Assembly: GCF_019175385.1 (NCBI RefSeq)
Contig: NC_083337.1
Span: 43,748,938-43,812,937 of the forward strand
Reading direction: 5' to 3'
From: Lycium barbarum
Lineage: Eukaryota; Streptophyta; Magnoliopsida; Solanales; Solanaceae
DNA: 64,000 nt
Under the pieces are notes generated by a model, which saw nothing but the letters and a program-made list of their open reading frames with translations, did no database searches and was not told the origin of the DNA. The position numbers and the translations under genes were made by a program. Shown here piece after piece: positions 32,061-43,234 of this stretch. Position 1 is the stretch's first letter, and each line of letters begins with the position of its first letter.

Positions 32061-33357
32061 ATGCCGCCAAAGGGAAAAGCTACAGCTGCCCAGAAGGGCA
32101 AAGCTACAACAAAGAGGCAGGCGGAAAGAGAGCCTCCGGCAAATGTAGAGGAAAGCGAATCGCAAAGTGAGGCCGCGCCCAATGTAGGAGAGCAGGGAGG
32201 AGCCTCAGCTCCGATTCCTCCACCGGGTGTTTCGGGTCAACAAGTGTCCGAGGCCATCCATTTATTGACACAATTGGTTGCCGCTCAGGCACAACGACAG
32301 GATGCGGGTCCAAGGGATCGTTCAGCTAGCACGAGATCCCGTGACTTTATGGCCTTAAATCCTCCAGAATTCTTTGGGTCGAAGCCAGATGAAGATCCGC
32401 AAAATTTTATCGATGATATGTTGAGGACTTTAGAGATTATCCATGCTTCCGAGACCGAATCCGTGGAGTTGGCTTCCTATAGACTTCGCGATGTGGCGGT
32501 GTTATGGTATAAGAATTGGGTGATAACAAGAGGAGAAAATGTTCCACCTCCCGTGTGGCAAGAGTTTGTAGATGCCTTTATTCGTCACTACTTGGCACCC
32601 GAAGTCCGCCGAGCTAGAGCGGACAAGTTCCTGAATTTAAAGCAAAGGGGTATGAGTGCCCGAGAGTATAGCATGCAATTCAACTCATTGGCTCGATATG
32701 CTCCGACTATGGTGGCCGACATGGGAGACAGAATCTATAGATTTGTGGGTGGTCTGGGGCCACATTTGTACAGAGATTGTTTGACGGCCTCCTTGCAAGA
32801 CGGGATGGATATTTCCCGGATACAGGCCCATGCTCAGAATCTCGAGGAACGACAACAACAGCAAAGAAGTGATCGTGATGGTGACCGAAGACAAGGTAAG
32901 AGGGCTAGGTCTATGGGAGAGAATAGTGAGTATAGAGAGGGATCGAGACAGACACATCCCAGGCACTCAGGTCAGTCCGCGACTAGTGCGCCTCCCAGAT
33001 TCTCAGACGGAAGGTTCGATCGCTCTTTCCAGTCAGGGCAGGGTCAGAGTTCGAGGGCCCCAAGTTCTCAGTATCAGGGAGATGTTAGTCAGAGGAGACC
33101 TCCGGTACCGCAGTGTAGCCAGTGTGGCAAATCACATTCCGGACAGTGCCGTCAGGGTTCGGATGCTTGTTATGCTTGCGGGCAAGTTGGTCACATGATG
33201 AGAAATTGCCCCTCAGCGAGGGATAGAGCTGGGACTCAGCCTACAGGTTCAGCAACGGGTTCTTCTTCAGCACGCCCGACAGCACAGACTCCCCAGACTA
33301 CAGCAGGTAGAGGCAGAGGTAGAGGGGGGCATCTACTTCAGGTGCTGTTCAGCCCCG
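32061..33357 (+). pseudogene. Element C gag (frameshifted before protease)
   Basis: The start is [20 protein letters not shown]. The Retrotrans_gag domain spans about residues 100-270 ([29 protein letters not shown]). A CCHC zinc knuckle CYACGQVGHMMRNC lies near residue 372. After a Gly/Arg-rich tail the frame is lost at a run of six G (33324-33329) and ends at a TAG by 33371, while the protease continues in the next frame. In B and D gag and pol share one frame, so a one-base indel in the G run is the simplest reading. Confidence 0.9.
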
Positions 33358-33358
33358 T

Positions 33359-36300
33359 GTGTATGCTTTAGCTGGGCGAAAGGATCTCGAGTCTTCCCCA
33401 GATGTTGTCATAGGTACCCTGACTATATTTTCCCGTGACGTATATGCTCTGATTGATCCAGGTTCTACCTACTCATATATTACTCCGTATATTGTTGATT
33501 GTGTTGGGGTGAGACCCGAGCCAATTAAACCTTTCGAAGTATTCACTCCGGTTGGTGATCCTGTAATAGCGAGGCAAGTATATAAGAACTGTGTAGTCAT
33601 TATACGTGATCGTCAGACAAAGGCTGATTTGATTGAACTTGAGATGATAGATTTTGACGTAATTATAGGTATGGACTGGTTGGCGTCATGCTATGCTAAT
33701 GTTTATTGCCGGACAAAGGTAGTTCGATTCAAATTTCCGGGAGAGCCCATACTCGAGTGGAAGGGTAATACAGTTTCCCCAAAGGGTAGGTTTATTTCCT
33801 ACCTTAAGGCGAGAAAGATGATAGCCAAGGGTTATGTTTGTCATCTAGTTCGGGTTCATGACACGGAAGTGGAAGTGCCAGCTTTCCAGTCTGTTCCGGT
33901 AGTGAATGAATTCCCAGATGTGTTTCCTGACGAGTTACCAGGTCTTCCTCCAGAAAGGGAAATTGATTTTGCCATCGATGTATTGCCGGACACCGAGCCT
34001 ATTTCTATTCCTCCCTATCGAATGGCTCCAGCAGAGTTGAAAGAGCTAAAGACGCAGTTGAAAGACTTACTCGAGAAGGGTTTTATTAGACCCAGTTCAT
34101 CACCATGGGGAGCACCGGTCTTGTTCGTGCGGAAGAAAGATGGGTCGCTACGAATGTGTATCGATTATAGACAGTTGAACAAGGCGACTGTGAAGAACAG
34201 ATATCCCCTCCCCAGAATCGACGACTTGTTCGATCAATTGTAAGGTGCTAAATGGTTCTCCAAGATAGATCTGAGATCGGGTTATCATCAGGTGAGAATT
34301 AGGGAAGCAGATATTCCCAAGACTGCCTTCAGGACAAGATATGGTCACTACGAGTTTCGAGTGATGTCGTTCGGGTTGACGAATGCCCCGGCAGTGTTCA
34401 TGAATTTGATGAATAATGTGTTCAGGCCCTTCTTAGACCTTTTTGTGATAGTGTTTATTGACGATATCCTGGTATATTCTCGCACAGAATCAGAACATGC
34501 AGATCATCTAAGAATTGTTCTTGGTGTTCTTCGAGATCGGGAATTGTATGCAAAGTTTTCGAAGTGCGAGTTTTGGCTAAACTCGGTGGCATTTCTAGGT
34601 CATGTTATTTCAGATGATGGTATCCGAGTCGACACTCAGAAAATAGAAGCTGTGAAGACTTGGCCAAGGCCTACGACACCTACGGAAGTTCGTAGTTTTC
34701 TTGGGTTAGCAGGATATTACAGGAGATTTGTAGAGGGCTTCTCATCTATTTCAGCCCCATTGACGAAGCTAACTCAGAAGTTGGCTAAGTTCCAGTGGAA
34801 TGATGCCTGTGAGCGTAGTTTTCAAGAGTTGAAAAACAGGTTGACCTCAGCACCAGTGCTAACACTTCCAGAGGGATCAAATGGCTACGTAGTATATTGT
34901 GATGCCTCCGGTGTGGGATTAGGCTGTGTATTGATGCAGCATGGAAAAGTCATTGCATATGCCTCAAGACAGTTGCGAAAGCATGAACAGAATTATCCCA
35001 CTCATGATCTTGAATTAGCCGCGGTCATTCATACATTGAAAATATGGAGACACTACTTATACGGTGTGCACGTGGACATCTATACGGATCACAAAAGCCT
35101 TCAATATATTTTCAAACAGAAGGAGTTGAACCAGCGGCAAAGGCGATGGTTAGAATTACTGAAGGATGACGATGTGAACATTCTATATCACCCAGGAAAG
35201 GAGAATGTAGTGGCAGATGCACTTAGCCGCCGATCGATGGGTAGTTTATGTGGAGTTCCTTCGGAAAAGCGAGAAATGGTTCGTGAGGTCCATCGGTTAT
35301 CAAGTCTTTGCGTACGACCAATTGATTTAGGAGATGCAGGTATTAGCGTTAATAACCCCACAGTTTCATCATTGAATCTAGAAGTGAAGGAACGGCAATA
35401 TGAGGATTCCCAACTAAGTCATTATCGAGATCTAGCTCACGAAAAAGAAAAGTCTCCATTCAAAGTTTCCATAGAAGGGGTCCTTAGATATCAGGACAGG
35501 TTATGTGTACCGGATGTGGAAAACTTGCGCCAACGGATTTTAGAGGAAGCACATTATTCCCGATATTCTATTCATCCAGGTGCAACCAAGATGTACCACG
35601 ACCTTAAGTTGCTATATTGGTGGGATGGCATGAAGCGAGACATAGCAGGGTTTGTAGCCCAATGTCCAAATTGTCAGCAAGTGAAAGCCGAACATCAAAA
35701 ACCAGGAGGTTTATTGCAAGCAATGGAAATTCCTACGTGGAAATGGGAAGAAATTAATATGGATTTTATGGTAGGATTACCCCGTGCGCGAGGGAAGTAT
35801 GATTCTATATGGGTGATCGTGGATAGACTCACGAAATCAGCTCATTTTCTCCCCGTTAGAACCACATACTCAGCGGAAGATTATGCTAAACTGTATCTCA
35901 AGGAGATTGTACGACTTCACGGTATTCCTTTGGCCATTATCACAGACAGAGGGGCACAGTTCACAGCCAAGTTCTGGAAGTCCTTTCAAGAAGGTCTAGG
36001 TACTCGAGTTAAGCTCAGCACGGCGTTCCACCCACAGACCGACGGATAAACCGAGCGCACTATTCAGACCTTAGAAGATATGCTACGAGCACGTGTGCTG
36101 GACTTCGGTGGTAGTTGGGATGAGCATTTTCCTCTTATTGAATTTGCCTATAATAACAGCTATCATTCCAGCATTCAAATGGCCCCGTATGAAGCCTTAT
36201 ATGGAAGAGAATGCAGATCTCCAATTGGATGGTTTGAAACCGGAGAAGTACAATTGATAGGCCCCGACTTAATCCAACAAGCGGTTGAAAAGGTTAAAGT

Positions 36301-36835
36301 GATTAGAGACCGACTATTAACAGCTCAAAGTCGCCAAAAGTCTTATGCTGACAACCGCCGACGGGATTTAGAATTTCAAGCTAATGATTGGGTATTCCTG
36401 AAAGTTTCACCAATGAAGGGAGTAATGAGGTTCAGCAAAAAGGGGAAATTGAGTCCAAGATACATTGGACCTTATCGAATCATCCGCAAGGTGGGAAGAG
36501 TAGCCTATGAGTTGGACTTGCCTTCAGAGCTCAAATCTGTACACCCAGTATTCCATGTTTCGATGCTCCGCAAGTGTATTGGAGACCCCACGAGGATTGT
36601 TCCGATTGATGATGTACAAGTGACAGAGAAGTTGACATACGAAGAAGTGCCCATTGCTATTTTGGATAGACAAGTGCGGAGGCTTCGGAATAAAAAGGTT
36701 GCTTTAGTCAAAGTTCTGTGGCGGAACGATAATCGGGAAGAAATGACTTGGGAAGCGAAGGAGAAGATGAAATCTATGTACCCCCATTTGTTCCAATCCC
36801 CAGAAGAGATTCAAGATGAGACGTCGACGATATGA
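33359..36835 (+). pseudogene. Element C pol: PR-RT-RH-INT-chromodomain, two stops
   Basis: The protease ([13 protein letters not shown]) is followed by RT with FIDDILVYS near 34455-34480, RNase H with YCDASG, LELAAV and YTDHKSL, and integrase with its zinc finger (CPNCQQVK), MDFMVGL and ITDRGAQFT. The C-terminal chromodomain runs from [10 protein letters not shown] to EEMTWEAKEKM. Stops at 34241-34243 and 36047-36049 both replace CAA (Gln) with TAA, judged against the B and D frames. The catalytic residues seen are otherwise intact. Confidence 0.92.
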
Positions 36836-37000
36836 GGTATGAATGTTTTAATTTTATGTTTTGGTCGTGTGTGGCCGTAAATGTGTTGAGATTGTGACAT
36901 AGCCCTGTGAGGCGATGATATTATGGGTCGTTGTGGTAAATTGGTAGTGCCAAATTACAAAGGAAACTCTGGCAAAAATTTTCTAGAATCCCCGAGTGTC

Positions 37001-37022
37001 GAACATTCGAGGACGAATGTTC
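37001..37022 (+). other. Perfect stem-loop beside the PPT of element C
   Basis: GAACATTCG and CGAATGTTC form a 9-bp stem around a 4-nt loop AGGA, ending two bases before the polypurine tract. The same structure occurs at the same place in B and D. Confidence 0.85.
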
Positions 37023-37023
37023 C

Positions 37024-37038
37024 AAAAGGGGGGAAGAA
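37024..37038 (+). other. Element C polypurine tract
   Basis: AAAAGGGGGGAAGAA directly precedes the TGTTACA start of the right LTR. Confidence 0.85.
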
Positions 37039-39424
37039 TGTTACACCTCGTAAGTTTTCCCGTACTGGTATGATGAGTGTATGGTGTTTCACTAAGTCGG
37101 GAATGGCTAATTATGAAATCTCGGAAAAATAATAAAGTTGCAGAGAAATTCACTGCCAGTGGTCGTATATGGCACTATACGGACCGTATAGTGGTTTACG
37201 GACCGTATAGTGCACTCGTCCTTCAACCTGCCAAAAATCTCAACTTTCTGGAAATTGTTGAATAGGGTTAAATACGACCCAGTTTACGGCCCGTAAACTG
37301 GTTTACGGATCGTAAACCAGGTCGTAAACTGCCCTATCCACCAGCCAAACTCTCTGCTTTTGAGAGAATGCTTAAATACGTTCACTGGGACGGACCGTAA
37401 ATCAAAATACGGTCCGTAAACTGCACTTTACGGTCACTGTTCATCCCGACAGAAATTCATTAAACATATCTTTTGAGTTATTAAAAGGAACGTTTGGCCT
37501 TATTTCATTTCATTCTTCATTCATACAACTCAGGAAACCTCTAGAACTTTCCAAACACTCCATCCACAAGAACCCAAGAGAATCAAAGGGGATATCAAGT
37601 ACAACAACACAAAATCTATGAAACCAAGTGCAAGAACACATCAAGGCATCATCTAAGTCAAGAAATTCCCAAGAAGGTGGAACTAGGGTTTTGGCTAAGT
37701 GAAGAATTTCAAATCAAAGGTTGTTCAACCACTATCCAAGGTAAGTTTCATGATTATTCCGTGTTGTTTGAGGTATTGGAAAGCATAGACACTTGAAATG
37801 TAGAAGGACATAGAAATGGGTCATTGTTGAGTGAATAGTGACATAAATGAATGATAGTAGAACTGAACTATGAACATTGAAGTGTCATGAATACAAATAC
37901 GTTATAAATGATGTTTATATCATGAAACAAGCAATTAATGTATGAAAACGCAAGGATAAGCTAGAAGTAGAAATAAGGGGAAAATTTGAGGAAAATGGTG
38001 AATTTTGCCAATTGTATGTAAATGACGAATGTTGAGTACGATTTTGACAGTAGAATTATAAATGTTGGGAGTGATATGAAACATGAGAAAAATGGTACGA
38101 ACGATGGAAGCGTTGTATGACTTTTCCTAGAATTTGCGATACGTTCTTGTAGTTAGTTTATTAATGGTGATACAGATTCTCTTATGAAGGTAACGACGTG
38201 ATATCGACGAAGCATAAGTGAGCGACATCTTAGCTAAGCGACCAAGGTATGTGAGGCTAGTCTTTCTTTCTAATGGCATGAATCTTTGATGTAACTTCCT
38301 ATTCCCTTCATGAGCTCTCACTTTCTAAGAAGTTAAAAGCCTACACTTATGAATGTCCATATGAGATAAGTTATACGATATGATGATGCTAGTATAATGA
38401 TGATGTTAATTATCGCTTACACTCACCTTATGTACTAGTTCCTTCAAGGTGAGGCAGAGTATAAATAGTTGTTCCATAATGGAATCGGGGGATCACGACC
38501 TTACGTCACCCCGATAGAGTAAAGTTGATCTTGAGCTTTACGCATGTATTACAATGAGATAAGTATTTTATGATGAGTATATTATTATTATGAGCATTTT
38601 ATGATAAGCATGACATGAGCATTTCACACCGTGCCTAGTTGGCCGGGCAGTCACCGCCAAGGCGGGCAGCTATACGGATACACCATGACCTTCGGGCATG
38701 GGCAGACACCACTAGTGGGCGGCATGAGATGGTACCCCGGACGCGAGAGGCCTAGACGCGGGCTAATATTATTGATTATCACACCGTTCCGACATGGACG
38801 GGCATCTTGCATATGATGCATATATGTTACGAGGATGAGTATGAGTAAGATGGCACGCATGATTTCCTTTATGATTATCAGACAGATGCAGATATTTCAT
38901 GTTGATGTGCTTACTATATTGTTGATGTTTTCTTTCATTGTTTATGCTTCTCATACTCAGTACAACATTCGTACTGACGTCCTTTCTTCGGACGATGTGT
39001 TCATACCCACAGGTAGACAGGGAGGAGAGCTTGGCCCAGATCCTCAGTAGCAGTCAGCTGGTTGAAAGCACTCCATTGTCCGGAGGTGCTTAGGATTATC
39101 CTTTTGGTATATATATATATATATGCATATTTTGGGCACGATGGAGTCTTGTTCCGTCCATGTATATACAGTATGTTAGTAGAGGCTCGTAGATACGCAG
39201 TGTGGGTTAGATGGTCTCACAAGACGTTTTCATATGCATGTATATTATTTTGGTGGCCGAAAGGAAATTGTATATAAAGTATTTATGTTTGTTTAATTAC
39301 GATTTTCCTACAACTGGCATGTAAATTGATAAAAAAATATTAGATGGGCAAGATAAGTAGTAGAGTGAGCGGTGCTCGGTAACTAGCTCCGGGTACCCGT
39401 CGCGGCCCTAGCTGGGTCGTGACA
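37039..39424 (+). repeat. Element C right LTR
   Basis: A 2386-bp partner of the left LTR with the same ends. The TA run is shorter (about 39109-39124). One palindrome of the cluster is broken by a substitution (GGACC to GGATC). Confidence 0.93.
37173..37434. repeat. Cluster of TACGG(A/C)CCGTA palindromes, right LTR of C
   Basis: The same array as 29600-29862, with one of the three long palindromes broken by a substitution. Confidence 0.9.
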
Positions 39425-39429
39425 CTACT
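39425..39429. repeat. Element C target-site duplication, right
   Basis: CTACT matches 29461-29465 and directly follows the right LTR of C. Confidence 0.9.
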
Positions 39430-42400
39430 GGAGCTTGTTTTTCGTGCGGTGGTCAGGGCCATTTTATGAGAGATTGTCCGTTGGTCAGCGGTTCTGGTAG
39501 TGTGGCTCAGCCGACAGGGTCAGCCGCCGGTTCATCATCTGCCCCATCTGTTGCACGCCCTGCAGGGCGAGGTGCGCCGACACCGGCGGGACGCGGTCGA
39601 GGCCGCGGTGGCGTTTCAGGTTCTAGCGGTCCCTCGAACCGTATATATGCTTTGGCCAGCCGCCAGGATCAGGAGGCTTCGCCAAACGTCGTCACAGGTA
39701 CATTACTGGTTTTCTCCAGATCTGTATATGCATTGATTGACCCTGGTTCTACTTTATCATATATTTCCCCGCTCTTTACTAGTAAAATTGGGATAGTGTC
39801 TGAGCCTATAGAGCCATTTGAGGTAGCTACGCCGATTGGGGATTTTATTGTAGCGAGACAGATCTATAGGGATTGTTCTGTGACCATTTATGATCGTAGC
39901 ACTAAGGCTGATTTGGTAGAGTTAGACATGCTTGAGTTTGACGTCATTATGGGTATGGACTGGTTGTCTTCTTGTTATGCTAATGTTGACTACCAGAAAA
40001 AGGTAGTCCGTTTTCAGTTTCCAGGGGAACCAGTTATAGAGTGGTTCGGATCCACAGCATCGCCGAGGGGTAAGTTTATTTCATACCTCAAGGCTAAGAA
40101 GATGATCCAGAAGGGTTATATCTATCATTTGGTTCGTGTGCACGATACTGCAGCGGAGATACCTACCCTTCAGTCTGTTCCGGTCGTCAGTGAGTTTCCA
40201 GATGTATTTCCTGACGAGCTTCCTGGCCTTCTGCCTGAGCGGGAGATTGATTTTACTATAGAGTTGATGCCGGATACGCAGCCTATATCTATTCCCCCGT
40301 ACAGGATGGCACCGACTGAGTTGAAAGAGTTGAAGGAGCAGCTGAAAGATTTGTTGGATAAGGGCTTTATCAGACCCAGCACATCACCCTGGGGAGCGCC
40401 GGTATTGTTTGTTAGAAAGAAAGATGGGTCACTGCGGATGTGTATCGACTACCGGTAGCTGAATAAGGTGACTATTAAGAATAAATATCCCCTCCCCCGG
40501 ATTGATGACTTGTTTGATCAGCTGCAGGGTGCTAAATATTTTTCGAAGGTAGATCTGCGCTCAGGTTATCATCAGGTGCGAGTGCGGGAGTCAGATATCT
40601 CGAAGACTGCTTTCAGGACCCGGTACGGGCACTATGAGTTCAGAGTTATGTCTTTCGGGCTGACTAATGCTCCAGCGGTATTTATGGATCTGATGAATCG
40701 GGTATTTCGGCCTTTTCTGGACATGTTTGTTATTGTGTTTATTGATGATATTCTGATTTACTCGCGATCAGCCGAGGAGCATTCAGATCATTTGAGGACG
40801 GTACTTGGCATTCTCCGTCAGCAGAAGTTATATGCTAAATTCTCCAAATGTGAATTCTGGTTGACTTCTGTGGCATTCTTGGGCCATATTGTCGGTGCAG
40901 ACGGTATTCGGGTCGATACACAGAAGATTGAGGCTGTATAGAATTGGCCCAGGCCTACTAGACCGACGGAGGTGCGCAGTTTTCTGGGATTGGCCGGATA
41001 TTATCGCAGGTTCGTGGAGGATTTTTCTTCTATTGCAGCACCACTGACGAGGCTTACTCAGAAAGCAGCAAAATTTCAGTGGACCGATGCCTGCGAGCGC
41101 AGCTTTCAGATGCTGAAAGAGAGATTGGTTACGGCCCCAGTATTGGCTCTTCCAGAGGGATCAGACAGGTATGTTGTCTATTGTGATGCCTCTGGTATTG
41201 GGATAGGTTGTGTATTGATGCAGCACGGTCGAGTCATAGCCTATGCTTCCCGGCAGCTCAGACCGCACGAGAAGAACTATCCCACTCATGATCTTGAGTT
41301 GGCCGCAGTAATTCATGCTTTGAAGATTTGGCGGCATTATTTATATGGGGTCCATGTTGATATTTATACAGACCATAAGAGTCTCCAGTATATTTTTAAG
41401 CAGAAGGAGCTAAATTTGCGGCAGCGGAGATGGCTTGAGTTACTAAAGGATTACGACGTTGATATTCTGTACCATCCGGGGAAAGCCAATGTGGTAGCTG
41501 ATGCGCTTAGCCGCAAGTCCGTAGGCAGTCTGGCTGGTGCACCATCTGATAAGAGGGATTTGGGTCGTGATATTCATCAGCTGGCCAGCCTCGGAGTTCG
41601 TTTGGCGGATTCTGGAGATTCTGGGATTTCTGTTCGTCCAGTTGCTGAATCATCTATTATTCAGGAGGTAAAGCAGCGCCAGTTTGAAGATCCTCTCCTG
41701 ATTCAGTACAGAGATGTGGCCTTTAATAAAGCAAAGACTCAGTTTGAAATCTCGCCTGAAGGAGTATTATTATATGACGACAGATTCTGTGTACCGGACG
41801 TTGTGGGCTTACGGCGGCAGATTATGGGCGAGGCCCATAATGCACGGTATTCTGTTCATCCTGGTTCCACTAAAATGTATCGGGATCTCAGGTGTTTGTA
41901 TTGGTGGGACGGCATGAAGAAAGATATTGCTGAGTTTGTTAGTCAGTGCCCGAACTGCCAGCAAGTTAAGATCGAGCATCAGAAGCCCGGTGGGTTATTA
42001 CAGGAGATGGAAATTCCAGCCTGGAAATGGGAGATGATTAATATGGATTTCATTGTTGGGTTACCGCGCACTCCACGCAGGTATGATTCTATTTGGGTTA
42101 TTGTTGACAGGCCGACGAAATCAGCCCATTTCCTTCCGGTTCGGACTACTTATTCGGCTGAGGACTATGCCAGATTGTATATTAGAGAGATAGTCAGACT
42201 TCACGGAGTCCCTATATCTATTATTATTGACCGAGGTGCCCAGTTTACAGCTAATTTCTGGAGGTCATTTCAGGAGGGATTAAGGACTCAGGTGAGCCTT
42301 AGTACAGCTTTTCACCCTCAGCCGATGGGCAGGCCGAGCGCACTATTCAGACGCTCGAAGATATGTTGCGGGCCTGCGTTATTGATTTCAGGGGCAGCTG

Positions 42401-43124
42401 GGATGATCATTTGTCGCTTATTGAGTTTGCCTATAATAACAGTTATCACTCCAGCATTCAGATGGCTCCGTACGAGGCCCTTTATGGCAGGAAATGCAGA
42501 TCTCCTATTGGCTGGTTTGACGTGGGCGAGACTAAGCTGATTGGGCCAGATGTGATCCAGGAAGCTGTAGATAAGGTAAAGCTTATTCGAGAACGATTAT
42601 TGGCTGCTCAGAGTCGACAGAAAGCTTATGCAGATAGGCGACGTCGACCGTTAGAGTTCCAGATTGGCGACTGGGTATTCCTGAAGGTGTCGCCCATGAA
42701 GGGTGTCATGAGATTCGGTAGAAAGGGTAAGTTGAGCCCCCGGTACATTGGGCCGTATCAGATCGTTCGAAAGATAGGCGAGGTCGCCTATGAGCTAGAC
42801 TTACCGTCCGACTTGGAGGCCGTACACCCGGTGTTTCATGTGTCTATGTTGCGGAAATGTATTGGTGATCCTTCCAGGATATTCCCAGTTGATGACATTC
42901 AGGTGACGGAGCAGTTATCTTATGACGAGCAGCCTGTATCTATTCTGGATCGACAGGCGCGGAGACTTCGCACTAAAGAAGTGCCCTCCGTCAAAGTCCT
43001 GTGGCGCAACAATAATTGGGAGGAGATGACTTGGGAGGCGGAGGACGAGATGAAAAGGAAATACCCTCACTTGTTCCCGACGTCCACAGGTAATCTAAAC
43101 CTTTCAGTTTGTTATGTTGGTTGA
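39430..43124 (+). pseudogene. Element B gag end and pol: PR-RT-RH-INT-chromodomain
   Basis: This continues the gag cut at 29465. The zinc knuckle [14 protein letters not shown] and a Gly/Arg-rich tail come first, then protease ([13 protein letters not shown]), RT (FIDDILIYS near 40740), RNase H (YCDASG, LELAAV, YTDHKSL), integrase (CPNCQQVK, then [10 protein letters not shown]) and chromodomain (ILDRQARRLR to [12 protein letters not shown]). Stops at 40456-40458 and 40939-40941 replace CAG Gln codons with TAG. A one-base loss near 42320, in the [12 protein letters not shown] region of integrase, shifts the frame. The last frame ends at 43124. Confidence 0.92.
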
Positions 43125-43198
43125 TAAAAAAAAAATTGTATGCCACTAATAATAAAGAACTCCCCCGCCTTGGTCATGAGACTTTATAAGGTTTATTT

Positions 43199-43218
43199 AA
43201 CATTCGGGGACGAATGTT
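43199..43218 (+). other. Stem-loop beside the PPT of element B
   Basis: AACATTCG and CGAATGTT form an 8-bp stem around GGGA, just upstream of the polypurine tract. Confidence 0.85.
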
Positions 43219-43220
43219 CT

Positions 43221-43234
43221 TAAGGGGGGGAGAA
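43221..43234 (+). other. Element B polypurine tract
   Basis: AAGGGGGGGAGAA, preceded by T, directly precedes the TGTTATG start of the right LTR. Confidence 0.85.

Larger units (their letters stand above)
29466..39424 (+). mobile_element. Element C: Tekay/Del-like Ty3/gypsy element nested in the gag of B
   Basis: Two LTRs (29466-31855 and 37039-39424) enclose PBS, gag, pol with chromodomain, and PPT. The 9959-bp element is flanked by the duplication CTACT (29461-29465, 39425-39429). By eye the LTRs differ at about 18 substitutions plus a TA-repeat length change (~0.75%). The LTRs are unlike those of B and D outside short conserved motifs, and the proteins differ moderately, so it is a separate family in the same lineage. 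One frameshift and two stops break gag-pol. Confidence 0.94.

Noticed and set aside
33324..33371. Possible programmed frameshift between gag and pol of element C at a G6 run
   Set aside because: Elements B and D have gag and pol in one frame with no slip site, so a one-base indel in the G run is the simpler explanation.
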